A stretch of 6,549 nt of DNA from an uncultured Eubacteriales bacterium (GTDB lineage: Bacteria; Bacillota_A; Clostridia; Lachnospirales; Lachnospiraceae). Positions 1-6,341 of this stretch are shown piece by piece (position 1 is the stretch's first letter; each line of letters opens with the position of its first letter). Location of the stretch: assembly GCA_902803345.1 (NCBI GenBank), contig CADCPV010000181.1, forward strand, positions 1-6,549, written 5' to 3'. The translations under genes were made by a program, and so were the position numbers. The notes beneath the pieces are model-generated. The model was not told the origin of the DNA and ran no database searches. It was given only the letters and a program-made list of their open reading frames with translations.

Positions 1-48
1 CAGAAGCATAAGGACAAGGCGCAGTGTGCGGATTCTATTCAAAGACAT
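1..48 (-). CDS. Probable sensor histidine kinase, N-terminal fragment (cut by window edge)
   Basis: Only the first 16 codons lie in the window; reading leftward from the ATG at 48-46 they give MSLNRIRTLRLVLMLL. This is a short basic stretch followed by the start of a hydrophobic segment, as expected for the cytoplasmic tail and first membrane helix of a sensor kinase. A GGGGGA ribosome site (minus strand, 60-55) lies 6 bp before the ATG. The start overlaps the end of the response regulator gene by 14 bp, a common arrangement for translationally coupled regulator/kinase pairs. The kinase identity is inferred from this position and the N-terminal character; no catalytic motif is visible. A second ATG at 9-7 in the same frame has no ribosome site and is less likely. 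Confidence 0.6.
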   Translation of the reverse strand, partial: MSLNRIRTLRLVLMLL

Positions 49-721
49 AGCCGATCCCCCAGATTACCCTTAAGTGCTCGGGCTTTTTCGGATTGATTTC
101 CACTTTTTTCCGGATGCGGTTGATGTGGACCATGACCGTATTTTCCACGGAATAAGCCTCGGAATCCCAGGCATGTTCATAGATTTCTTCAGCACTGAAT
201 ACGTGCCCCGGGTTCTCCATCAGAAACTGCAGGATCCGGTACTCGGTCGCGGTTACGCTGACAGATTCGCCGCGGACAAGAAGTTTCTTTTCGGCGGTGT
301 TCAGGCTGATATCGCCGATCGTGATCAGGCTTTCCGGATCCTTTTCACGGATCGATCCGAAAGCGTCATAGCGCCGGAGAAGCGCCTGGATCCGTGCCTG
401 AAGCTCTTCGCGGTAGAAAGGCTTTGTGAGATAGTCATCAGCGCCGGACTGCAGGCCGACAACCCGGTCTGTGCCCTCGGCTTTTGCCGACAGCATCAGG
501 ATCGGGCAGTTTGAGAGTTCGCGGATCCGTACGGTTGCCGCGATTCCGTTCATTTTCGGCATCATGACGTCCATGATGATCAGGTCGGGTGACAGACGGC
601 GCACCGAATCAACCGCCTCTTCCCCGTTGGAGGCGCTTATCATATCGTATTCTTCTTTCAGCATTTCGCGGATCAGGCGGACGATCGAAGGATCGTCGTC
701 CACGACAAGAATTCTGTACAT
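35..721 (-). CDS. OmpR/PhoB-family two-component response regulator
   Basis: This 228-residue protein has the full length of an OmpR/PhoB regulator. Residues 1-115 are a receiver domain: the acidic pocket is D8-D10, the phospho-acceptor is D51 in DVMMP, followed by S78, the switch aromatic Y97 and the conserved K100-P101. Residues about 130-228 form the winged-helix DNA-binding domain, with TATEYRILQFLMENPG, a recognition-helix region VENTVMVHINRIRKKVE and the terminal hairpin ending WGIGYVFE. It resembles VanR-like regulators of Bacillota, but the signal and target genes cannot be read from the sequence. The ATG at 721 has a GGGGAG ribosome site (732-727) 5 bp upstream. A separate promoter lies at 819-791, and the probable kinase overlaps its stop codon. 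All key residues are intact, so it should be a working phosphorylation-controlled transcription factor. Confidence 0.95.
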   Translation of the reverse strand: MYRILVVDDDPSIVRLIREMLKEEYDMISASNGEEAVDSVRRLSPDLIIMDVMMPKMNGIAATVRIRELSNCPILMLSAKAEGTDRVVGLQSGADDYLTKPFYREELQARIQALLRRYDAFGSIREKDPESLITIGDISLNTAEKKLLVRGESVSVTATEYRILQFLMENPGHVFSAEEIYEHAWDSEAYSVENTVMVHINRIRKKVEINPKKPEHLRVIWGIGYVFE

Positions 722-750
722 GACGGCTCCCCGAAAGAGAAGATTGGTTC

Positions 751-766
751 TTTTCAGTCCTGAAAA
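751..766. promoter_or_regulatory. 16-bp perfect dyad in the leader of the response regulator gene
   Basis: TTTTCAG-TC-CTGAAAA is perfectly symmetrical, with two 7-bp arms around a 2-bp centre. It lies about 20-35 bp downstream of the predicted transcription start of the response regulator and 30 bp before its ATG. The 2-bp centre is too tight for an RNA hairpin, so a protein-binding operator is more plausible. Its right half is part of one copy of the 12-bp direct repeat at 759-770. Which protein would bind is unknown; the response regulator itself or the adjacent AraC-type protein are candidates by position only. Confidence 0.45.
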
Positions 767-818
767 TGCAGTCAGGGCTTTTCCGTCTTTATTGTACGAA
801 AAAGCCCCTGAAAATGCA
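759..818. repeat. Pair of identical 12-bp direct repeats flanking the response-regulator promoter
   Basis: CCTGAAAATGCA occurs at 759-770 and again, identically, at 807-818 on the plus strand, 48 bp apart start to start. One copy covers most of the predicted -35 hexamer (814-819) of the response-regulator promoter; the other lies in the transcribed leader. OmpR/PhoB proteins bind direct repeats, which makes autoregulation conceivable, but their half-sites are usually about 11 bp apart, so here each copy would have to be a separate site. The repetition is directly seen; the regulatory role is inference. Confidence 0.5.
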
Positions 819-819
819 A
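791..819 (-). promoter_or_regulatory. Sigma-A promoter for the response regulator / kinase pair
   Basis: On the minus strand, TTGCAT (819-814) and TACAAT (796-791) are separated by exactly 17 bp. Transcription would start near 784, leaving a leader of about 62 nt before the ATG at 721. This gives the two-component pair its own promoter inside the 126-bp gap after the AraC gene. No clear terminator separates it from the AraC gene, so read-through is possible too. Confidence 0.65.
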
Positions 820-847
820 TGCGAAAATCTTACAAGATCCTTACGGT

Positions 848-1699
848 TTATTTCTGGCGGATCTCGTGGATACGGCGGTACTCGTTCGGAGAAACGCCGA
901 CGTGTTTCTTGAATACTTTATTGAAATTGGAAATGGACTGGAAACCGGAACTCACCGCGACGTCACGGATCGAAATCCGGCGGTTGGAAAGCAGCATCAG
1001 CGCCTTTTGAATACGGTGTTCATTCAGGAAATCGTTGAAGCTCTGGCCGCTGTACTGACGGAACAGGCGCGAAAAATAGAAGGTGCTGATTCCGACGGCT
1101 TCCGATACTTCTGCCTGGGTAATGCGTTTGTCGCAGTTTGCGATAATGTAGCTGCAGGCTTTCTCCATTTTGCTTCCGGCATTGCGGTGAACAAGTTCAA
1201 TATTCTGGGCAGCGAGAGAGTTTTCACGGGCCTTTGCCGCGACTTCAATCAGGATTCTCTGAATATCGATCCGGACAAGTGTTTCATAGAAAAGTTCCTG
1301 ATTTTCTGTGCAGTTGTAGGCGTGAAGCAGGCAGCTTGTAACATGATCCCGAAGCTCCGGCAGCGAATCGTCCAAGAGACGCACGGTATTCAGATAGTGG
1401 TAGTAAGCGCAGATGTCGTCACATTCGGTGATCGTGCTGGAAGCAAACTGCAGCGCAAGGCCGCCCTTTTTCGGGACGGATACAATCTCAAACGTTTCAC
1501 CCGGCCACACGAAAAGCACGTTCCCGTCCGCAAGGTTGAAATCCTGTCCCTCAACGCGTACTTTGATGCGGTTTTTCCTGGCGAGAATAAATCTCGCCGG
1601 CATGTGCCAGCGGCTGTCCGCCGTGAGTTCCTCCCCGAGATAACCGAATTCGAATTTCGCCTTCGGTGCCTCGGGGGCTTTTGTGTTTGCATTTTTCAT
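848..1699 (-). CDS. AraC/XylS-family transcriptional regulator
   Basis: A 283-residue protein with a classic AraC layout. Residues about 15-100 look like a cupin-type sensor domain (RIKVRVEGQDFNLADGNVLF, then WPGETFEI); the middle is helical. Residues 177-276 form the double helix-turn-helix domain: the first motif is near ITQAEVSEAVGISTFYFSRL, the second fits the family signature (IRDVAVSSGFQSISNFNKVF followed by VGVSPNEYRR). The ligand and regulon are unknown. Start choice: an AAGGAG ribosome site (1711-1706) directly abuts an ATG at 1705 with no spacing but lies 6 bp before the in-frame ATG at 1699, so the second is preferred and the protein loses two residues. It begins 31 bp after the transporter stop with no promoter seen between, suggesting one transcript. 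Such a regulator may control its own operon. Confidence 0.93.
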   Translation of the reverse strand: MKNANTKAPEAPKAKFEFGYLGEELTADSRWHMPARFILARKNRIKVRVEGQDFNLADGNVLFVWPGETFEIVSVPKKGGLALQFASSTITECDDICAYYHYLNTVRLLDDSLPELRDHVTSCLLHAYNCTENQELFYETLVRIDIQRILIEVAAKARENSLAAQNIELVHRNAGSKMEKACSYIIANCDKRITQAEVSEAVGISTFYFSRLFRQYSGQSFNDFLNEHRIQKALMLLSNRRISIRDVAVSSGFQSISNFNKVFKKHVGVSPNEYRRIHEIRQK

Positions 1700-1730
1700 A
1701 CTCATCTCCTTGGTTATATATAAACATTAA

Positions 1731-3533
1731 TTACTTATCAGGTTGGTTGTCCAGTTCCCCGAAATACTGGCTGTGGGCTTCCCTGTAGACCCGGTTGAAA
1801 TTCTCATCTCGGCCCTGATGCAGGGAGGAAATGTAGCTGTGTTCCTGCTCGGCAAGTTCCGGATGGATACGGGCCATGGTCGATACGCCGATGTTGCTGC
1901 AGATGTCCGAAATCCGTTCAATGTCGGAAAGCAGGTTCAGGAAAATACTGTCGACGACAACAGTGCATTCGCCGCTGGAGAGACGCTTCAGATGGTTTTC
2001 GCGAAGCGCATTGATCAGGTCGTCAACGACTTCCTCCAGCGGTTCGATGGAGCGTGCTGCTTCCTCATCACGCTTTTCAAAGGCAATTCGCGCAAGATCG
2101 AGTATCCTGGATATCAGGCCGCGGATAATTTCCAGCTCCCGGCGTGCACTCTCTGAGAAAGTGACCTTATTTTCATGAAGACCTTCCGCAGCTTCGGAAA
2201 TATTGACCGCATGGTCCCCGAGACGTTCAAATTCCGTCGTGATGCGGTAATATTCATTCATGATCCCGAGATGTTCGTCGGACTTGATGGTTGAGCTCAG
2301 CCCGATCAGATAGTTGCAGATCCGGTCAGCAAATGCGTCAATCCGGTCCTCTTCATCCGAAAGTTCCGAAAGCTCCTTCTCGTCGAAATCCGACAGAAGC
2401 GCCCAGGCACGGCGGATGTTCTGCCGCGCAGCCTGGTACATCGTCAGAAGCGCGTCGTAGCAGCTGTTGAATGCAATCGCGGGTGCGCTGTAGAACTGAG
2501 GGTTGAGACCGGCCAGCTTGTCGGCGTATTTCTCATCTTTCTGCGAACGGTCACGCACAAGAATCCGCGAGAACTTTTCGAGCTGGAACACGACCGGGAA
2601 CAGCAGCAGTGCGCAGCCGAGATTAAAGATCGTATTGGTATTGGCGATGCCGCCGGAGTAGATCGGTTTGTCCCAGATATTTTCAAGAACACCGAAGGAA
2701 TGCAGCAGGGTCACAGCGATAAGTGCCAGAGCGGACTTTCCGAGATTGAACAGAATATTGATGATACCGACCCGTTTCGCGTCCGTCTTTGCGCCGATCC
2801 AGCAGACAATGGCAGTCGTAACGCAGTCGCCGAGATAAATACCGACAAGAACGGCATAGATACCCTTGAAAGTCAGCTGGCCGGTTGTCGAGAAGGTCTG
2901 CAGGATACCGACTGCGGCGCTGGAACTCTGGAGCACGAAAGCGACGCCGGCACCGCTCAGGTATCCGATGACGGGACTGTCGTCAAGATTTGCGAAAAGC
3001 TGCAGAAAAGCGGGAGATTCGGTCAGGGAATGCACCGCATTTGTCATATTCAGAAGTCCGGAAAAAAGAATACCGAAACCGATTGCAATTCCGCCGATCT
3101 GTTCGGATTTTCGGAAATGAATAAACATGATCAGCACAACGCCGATAATGAGTGCGACAGGAGCAAGGGTGGAAGGCTTGAATACCTGAAGCCAGGCAAC
3201 CTTGGATTCATTCAGATCCAGAAGACGGATAATCTGGCCGGTAACAGTGGTTCCGACGTTTGCGCCGACAATAATGCCGATGGACTGCCGAAGTGAAATG
3301 ATGCCTGCGGCCACGAGACCGGAAGTAATGACAATGGTGGCTGTGGATGACTGGATCAGGGCAGTTACGAGAAGACCAAGGAGAAAAGCCTTGAATATAT
3401 TATTGGTGGCCTTTTCCATGATGACTTTCAGCGCGCCGGAAGAACTTTCTTTCAGCGTGCTGCTCATCAGCCGCATTCCGTACAGGAACATCGCAAGGCC
3501 GCCCAGTAGACCGATTATACTGAAAACATCCAT
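1731..3533 (-). CDS. Na+/phosphate cotransporter-family membrane protein with PhoU-like C-terminal domain
   Basis: A 600-residue membrane protein. The first ~320 residues carry two inverted copies of the Na/Pi-cotransporter repeat: copy one has QSST at 61-64 and GANVGTT at 90-96; copy two has QSSS at 202-205 and a divergent GDCVTT at 235-240. The QSS motifs are the family's substrate/sodium signature. Residues about 350-570 are a cytoplasmic helical PhoU-like domain with both characteristic motifs, EFERLGDHAVNISEA (434-448) and DIERISDICSNIG (537-549). The family includes sodium-coupled phosphate importers and the E. coli YjbB type linked to phosphate export; direction cannot be told here. 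The ATG at 3533 is chosen because MDVFSIIGLLGGLAMFLYGM matches where family members begin. An in-frame GTG at 3593 would add 20 polar residues and has no ribosome site. The ribosome site for 3533 is also weak (GGGAG about 14 bp upstream). It is probably co-transcribed with the downstream AraC gene. Confidence 0.92.
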   Translation of the reverse strand: MDVFSIIGLLGGLAMFLYGMRLMSSTLKESSSGALKVIMEKATNNIFKAFLLGLLVTALIQSSTATIVITSGLVAAGIISLRQSIGIIVGANVGTTVTGQIIRLLDLNESKVAWLQVFKPSTLAPVALIIGVVLIMFIHFRKSEQIGGIAIGFGILFSGLLNMTNAVHSLTESPAFLQLFANLDDSPVIGYLSGAGVAFVLQSSSAAVGILQTFSTTGQLTFKGIYAVLVGIYLGDCVTTAIVCWIGAKTDAKRVGIINILFNLGKSALALIAVTLLHSFGVLENIWDKPIYSGGIANTNTIFNLGCALLLFPVVFQLEKFSRILVRDRSQKDEKYADKLAGLNPQFYSAPAIAFNSCYDALLTMYQAARQNIRRAWALLSDFDEKELSELSDEEDRIDAFADRICNYLIGLSSTIKSDEHLGIMNEYYRITTEFERLGDHAVNISEAAEGLHENKVTFSESARRELEIIRGLISRILDLARIAFEKRDEEAARSIEPLEEVVDDLINALRENHLKRLSSGECTVVVDSIFLNLLSDIERISDICSNIGVSTMARIHPELAEQEHSYISSLHQGRDENFNRVYREAHSQYFGELDNQPDK

Positions 3534-3619
3534 AGATGGATTATACGCTCCCAATCTATCCTGATAAAAGGGACTTATCTGATTTGCCCGCACTTTATCA
3601 AAAATAATAAATTGAAATA

Positions 3620-3648
3620 ATTATAAGGGAAAACGCTTCTATTTGCAA
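3620..3648 (-). promoter_or_regulatory. Sigma-A promoter for the transporter-araC operon
   Basis: On the minus strand TTGCAA (3648-3643) and a perfect TATAAT (3625-3620) are 17 bp apart. Transcription would begin near 3613. The predicted message has about 80 nt of leader to the ATG at 3533, but only about 20 nt to the alternative GTG at 3593. It faces away from the rightward promoter at 3684-3712. Confidence 0.75.
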
Positions 3649-3683
3649 GTTGAAAAATAGGATAAGATCAGTCCCTCCTCTGC

Positions 3684-3712
3684 TTGTTTTTTTGGGGATT
3701 TTTATGTATAAT
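3684..3712 (+). promoter_or_regulatory. Sigma-A promoter for the deaminase-like gene
   Basis: A perfect TATAAT (3707-3712) is preceded at 17 bp by TTGTTT (3684-3689), which matches only the TTG of the -35 consensus. Transcription would start near 3719, giving a leader of about 23 nt before the ATG at 3742. The weak -35 hexamer means expression may be modest or activator-dependent. The -35 elements of the two divergent promoters are 35 bp apart (3649-3683), room for a shared regulator, though no clear dyad is seen there. Confidence 0.65.
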
Positions 3713-3741
3713 CAGGTCAGGATGCGACATGGGGGCGAAAG

Positions 3742-6183
3742 ATGGCATATTTCGGCTGTTTCTATCTGGACCAGGAGAAGGACATTATCGTGGATCTCGA
3801 CCTTTCGGGCGGGATGATGTCCTATGTGCTCCGGACGCCGAATCACGGGACGGGAAACCTGATTACAAACCTCTCAAGGATGTGCGAACTGCCGCTTTCG
3901 ATGGACGAACAGGGGCTTTTTGTAATCCGGGGCAATGTTCCCTGCTATATCGACGACCGGAACCGGAAAGTTTATATTTTTCGCCTTCGGGACACAAAAG
4001 TCGCAAATATCTACCCGGACGGAACGATCGAGCGGAAGGCCTCAATCCCCGCGATCAGTAAGACTTTGATGTCTCAGACCAAGGATTACCGCCTGGATTT
4101 CAAAAAGACCGTTGTCAAAACCTATATCCTTTCGGAATGCAAGTTCAGAACAGACCTGCATACGCATATGAACGCGAATCTTTCGCCTGATGTCCTGATT
4201 GCTTTAGGCATCCGGCATGAGATCCGCTATCCGCTGTACTATATCCGTAAACTCGGCCTGAAGCTGACGGAAAAACAGCAGGAAACCATTCTTCGGCGGC
4301 GGAAGGAAGCGGAAGAGAAGTTCCGGGATTCTGGCCTTACCGGCAAGTATCTGGACCGCAAAATCGACGACAATACCTTTATCAATTTCGCCGACCTGAT
4401 TCTGAGAAGTCCGGAAAATGCAGCGGAAAATATTCCGAAAATCCGGGCTTCCCTTGCGGTCATGAAGGACGGGCAGGCAGTTTTTACAAATCTGGAGAAG
4501 GTCTATCTGTACCGCTATGTATTTACGAAGGGCGTCAAATCGAGCCATCCGGTGAATCTTGCGGGCATTGATTCGATTCCGGACCCGGACATCTCTTCGG
4601 CACTCCGGCAGATGATGCAGGACCTGCATACGCCGGAATATGCGGACAATACACTGTTCCAGAATAAGCTCCTTTGGATCGCACGCGGCTACGCAAAAAA
4701 GGGGATCCGTTATGCGGAAATATCGGACACTTCGCTTCTGAGGGCTTCGGAATGTGTCCGGGTGCTATCGGAAATCCACGCGGTGATGCCGAAAATCATG
4801 CGGGAGTGCGGGGTGATGCTGCGATTTCTTGCTGCATTCAGAAGGACGCCGCTTACGATTGTCAAAGACCGGATTGTCCAGGATGACCGGGCCGAATCCC
4901 TTCGGGTGCTTTCTGTAATCGCACAGGATCCCTATGTTGCGGGAACGGATATTGTCGGCGAGGAAATCAATGATATCCGCACACTTTCCCCGCTGATTTC
5001 GGGAATCGTGAGGATTTCACGGGATGTGCCGGGCTTTGTGATCCGGATTCACGCCGGCGAGAATGATTCGCTTCGGGACAACGTGATGAACAGCATCCGC
5101 TGTGTAAGGGAAGCACTTGCGCCGGGACAGGAGATGCCCAGTCTTCGGATCGGGCACGGGCTGTATTCGGCAAATCTGGATTCACAGAAGGGAAAACAGC
5201 TGATCCAGACGATCCTGTCGGAAAAGGTTGTGCTGGAATTCCAGATCACTTCGAATGTCCGGCTCAACAACCTGAGCGAACTCAGGCACCATCCGCTGAA
5301 AAAATACCTGAAAGCCGGTGTCATGTGCGTGCAGGGAACAGACGGCGGTGCGCTGTACGGGACGGATTCGATTGATGAGGAACTGGCGCTGGAGAAGATG
5401 CTGGACCTGACGCGCCCGGATCTTCTCAGGATGCGGGAAACCGAGGAACGGGTCCTGAAATTCTCGGAAGCGGCATTCTTTAAGAAAATGACGGAGTTTG
5501 ACCGGCATGCAGGCGCATTTCCGGTCAGGGGCTACTACGAAAGAAAGCTTGAACAGAGTGTTCTTTCGGAAGAAGCGGTCCTGAAGGAACCTGTTAAACG
5601 GCCAGGCGAAGAAGCATTTTCGCGGGAAATCCTGCCGCTTCCCGAAGAGAAACTTCCGATCGTCGTTCTCGGCGGCTCATTCAATACAGACAGCCGGCAT
5701 ACGGTGCTTCGCGAGGAAAACCGCATACTGCTCCGGGAACTGTTGGAGAAGGGAGATCCTGAGAAGATTTTCTTTGTAATCGGACACCGGATTTCCGGCT
5801 ATGAGAAATACCTGCTTTCCGAGAACCGGGGACGCTTTGAGATCTTTTCCTTTGTGCCATCAGAAGTCACAGAGGCCGAAGAGAAGCGCATTAAAGATTC
5901 GGGGGTGTCGGTCCGGGTGTCGATCGAAGCCTCAGGTCTTGGCCTGTACAAAAGTGTTGCCTATGAAATCTTCAAGCGGCGGCCGTCGGTGCTCCTTGCG
6001 CTCGACGGAAACTCTGCCGGCGCAAACATGATCCAGGAGGCAAAAAACGGCCGGGGCGGCTGCAGAATCTATATCAGCGGACACAGCCGGACGCTTCTTC
6101 GAAAGGCGCAGTCCCTTGCGGGTTATGTGAAGATTTTCACCGCTACGGAAGGATTAGCGGAGGAAATACTAAGGAAACATTGA
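3742..6183 (+). CDS. Multidomain adenosine/AMP deaminase-like protein with C-terminal SLOG (DprA/LOG)-like region
   Basis: An 813-residue soluble protein with no signal peptide or membrane helix. Residues 1-135 are not recognised and appear beta-rich. Residues about 135-560 match the adenosine deaminase metallohydrolase core in order: HTH (140-142, first two metal ligands), YAEISDTS (324-331, like the family's YVE motif), AGTDIVGEE (400-408, like GxDLxGxE), HAGE (437-440, third ligand plus catalytic Glu), GHG (471-473), a TSNV strand (503-506) and TDGG (533-536, metal-ligand Asp). The usual TDDP is TDGG, so the second Asp that contacts substrate is missing. HTH to HAGE spans 295 residues against about 200 in ordinary adenosine deaminases, an insertion near 155-265 including a charged helical stretch. 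Residues about 635-813 resemble a DprA/LOG-type Rossmann fold: PIVVLGGSFN, then SVLLALDGNSAGANMIQEA. The deaminase substrate is unknown. The ATG at 3742 has a poor GGGGG ribosome site 6 bp upstream but sits just after the promoter. The last residues (LRKH) and stop lie in a repeat element. Confidence 0.85.
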   Translation: MAYFGCFYLDQEKDIIVDLDLSGGMMSYVLRTPNHGTGNLITNLSRMCELPLSMDEQGLFVIRGNVPCYIDDRNRKVYIFRLRDTKVANIYPDGTIERKASIPAISKTLMSQTKDYRLDFKKTVVKTYILSECKFRTDLHTHMNANLSPDVLIALGIRHEIRYPLYYIRKLGLKLTEKQQETILRRRKEAEEKFRDSGLTGKYLDRKIDDNTFINFADLILRSPENAAENIPKIRASLAVMKDGQAVFTNLEKVYLYRYVFTKGVKSSHPVNLAGIDSIPDPDISSALRQMMQDLHTPEYADNTLFQNKLLWIARGYAKKGIRYAEISDTSLLRASECVRVLSEIHAVMPKIMRECGVMLRFLAAFRRTPLTIVKDRIVQDDRAESLRVLSVIAQDPYVAGTDIVGEEINDIRTLSPLISGIVRISRDVPGFVIRIHAGENDSLRDNVMNSIRCVREALAPGQEMPSLRIGHGLYSANLDSQKGKQLIQTILSEKVVLEFQITSNVRLNNLSELRHHPLKKYLKAGVMCVQGTDGGALYGTDSIDEELALEKMLDLTRPDLLRMRETEERVLKFSEAAFFKKMTEFDRHAGAFPVRGYYERKLEQSVLSEEAVLKEPVKRPGEEAFSREILPLPEEKLPIVVLGGSFNTDSRHTVLREENRILLRELLEKGDPEKIFFVIGHRISGYEKYLLSENRGRFEIFSFVPSEVTEAEEKRIKDSGVSVRVSIEASGLGLYKSVAYEIFKRRPSVLLALDGNSAGANMIQEAKNGRGGCRIYISGHSRTLLRKAQSLAGYVKIFTATEGLAEEILRKH

Positions 6184-6296
6184 ATAAATCAGTGTTTCCT
6201 TAGAGCCTCCGGCGGATGCGCACGGATTCGTAAGGAAAAAAGCTGCTGCGCAGCCGAATCCGGCGCCAGGGAAACGCTTTAATCAGCGTTTCCCTG
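6169..6296. repeat. Three-hairpin REP/MITE-like element overlapping the deaminase-like stop codon
   Basis: Hairpin 1 has a 15-bp stem, CTAAGGAAACATTGA (6169-6183) with TCAGTGTTTCCTTAG (6189-6203), containing one G-T pair and a 5-nt loop. Hairpin 2 pairs 6218-6230 with 6255-6266 (12 bp, one bulged A) and holds the palindrome GCTGCGCAGC (6245-6254). Hairpin 3 is a perfect 12-bp stem, CAGGGAAACGCT (6267-6278) with AGCGTTTCCCTG (6285-6296), and directly abuts hairpin 2. Hairpins 1 and 3 share the pattern RGGAAAC...ATCAG-Y-GTTTCCY and differ mostly by transitions, as in diverged copies of one terminal unit. There is no coding sequence and no T-tract, so this is not a standard intrinsic terminator, though hairpin 1 could stabilise or end the upstream message. 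A dispersed non-autonomous element is the best reading; other genomic copies are not visible here. Confidence 0.65.
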
Positions 6297-6318
6297 AAGA
6301 AAGGATCACAGCCTCAGA

Positions 6319-6341
6319 TCTGATTTCTGCTTGAAATCAGA
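6319..6341 (+). other. Inverted repeat overlapping the -35 region of the downstream gene
   Basis: TCTGATTTC (6319-6327) is exactly complementary to GAAATCAGA (6333-6341), with a 5-nt loop. No T-run follows, so it is a poor terminator. Its right arm contains the TTGAAA -35 hexamer of the promoter for the zinc-ribbon gene, so it could be an operator. It could also be the last hairpin of transcripts arriving from the deaminase-like gene. Confidence 0.4.

Noticed and set aside
74..514. Long plus-strand open frame opposite the response regulator
   Set aside because: It is an antisense shadow of a gene with intact receiver and DNA-binding motifs; no ribosome site or family resemblance.
772..811. 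Hairpin TCAGGGCTTTT / AAAAGCCCCTGA as an intrinsic terminator for the AraC gene
   Set aside because: The stem has a bulge and a 17-nt loop, no T-run follows on either strand, and it coincides with the response-regulator promoter. Terminator function is not supported.
827..846. Small ATCTT/AAGAT inverted repeat followed by TTTT just after the AraC stop (minus strand)
   Set aside because: The stem is only 5 bp with a 2-nt loop that cannot fold as drawn; too weak to call a terminator.
866..1723. 285-codon plus-strand open frame opposite the AraC gene
   Set aside because: It mirrors the AraC gene; its translation shows no recognisable domain and has no promoter or ribosome site.
3621..3640. Similarity of AAGGGAAAACGCTT near the transporter promoter to the arms of the 3' hairpin element
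   Set aside because: There is no complementary second arm nearby and the match has an extra A; likely chance.
3684..4061. Plus-strand open frame overlapping the start of the deaminase-like gene in another frame
   Set aside because: It begins upstream of the predicted transcription start near 3719, and its translation looks like out-of-frame sequence. The overlapping 813-residue frame has clear motifs.
3742..6183. Calling this gene rdrB (RADAR) or cad1
   Set aside because: No RdrA ATPase, CRISPR genes or CARF domain is visible, and the C-terminal SLOG-like region is not established for either family; a precise name would overreach.
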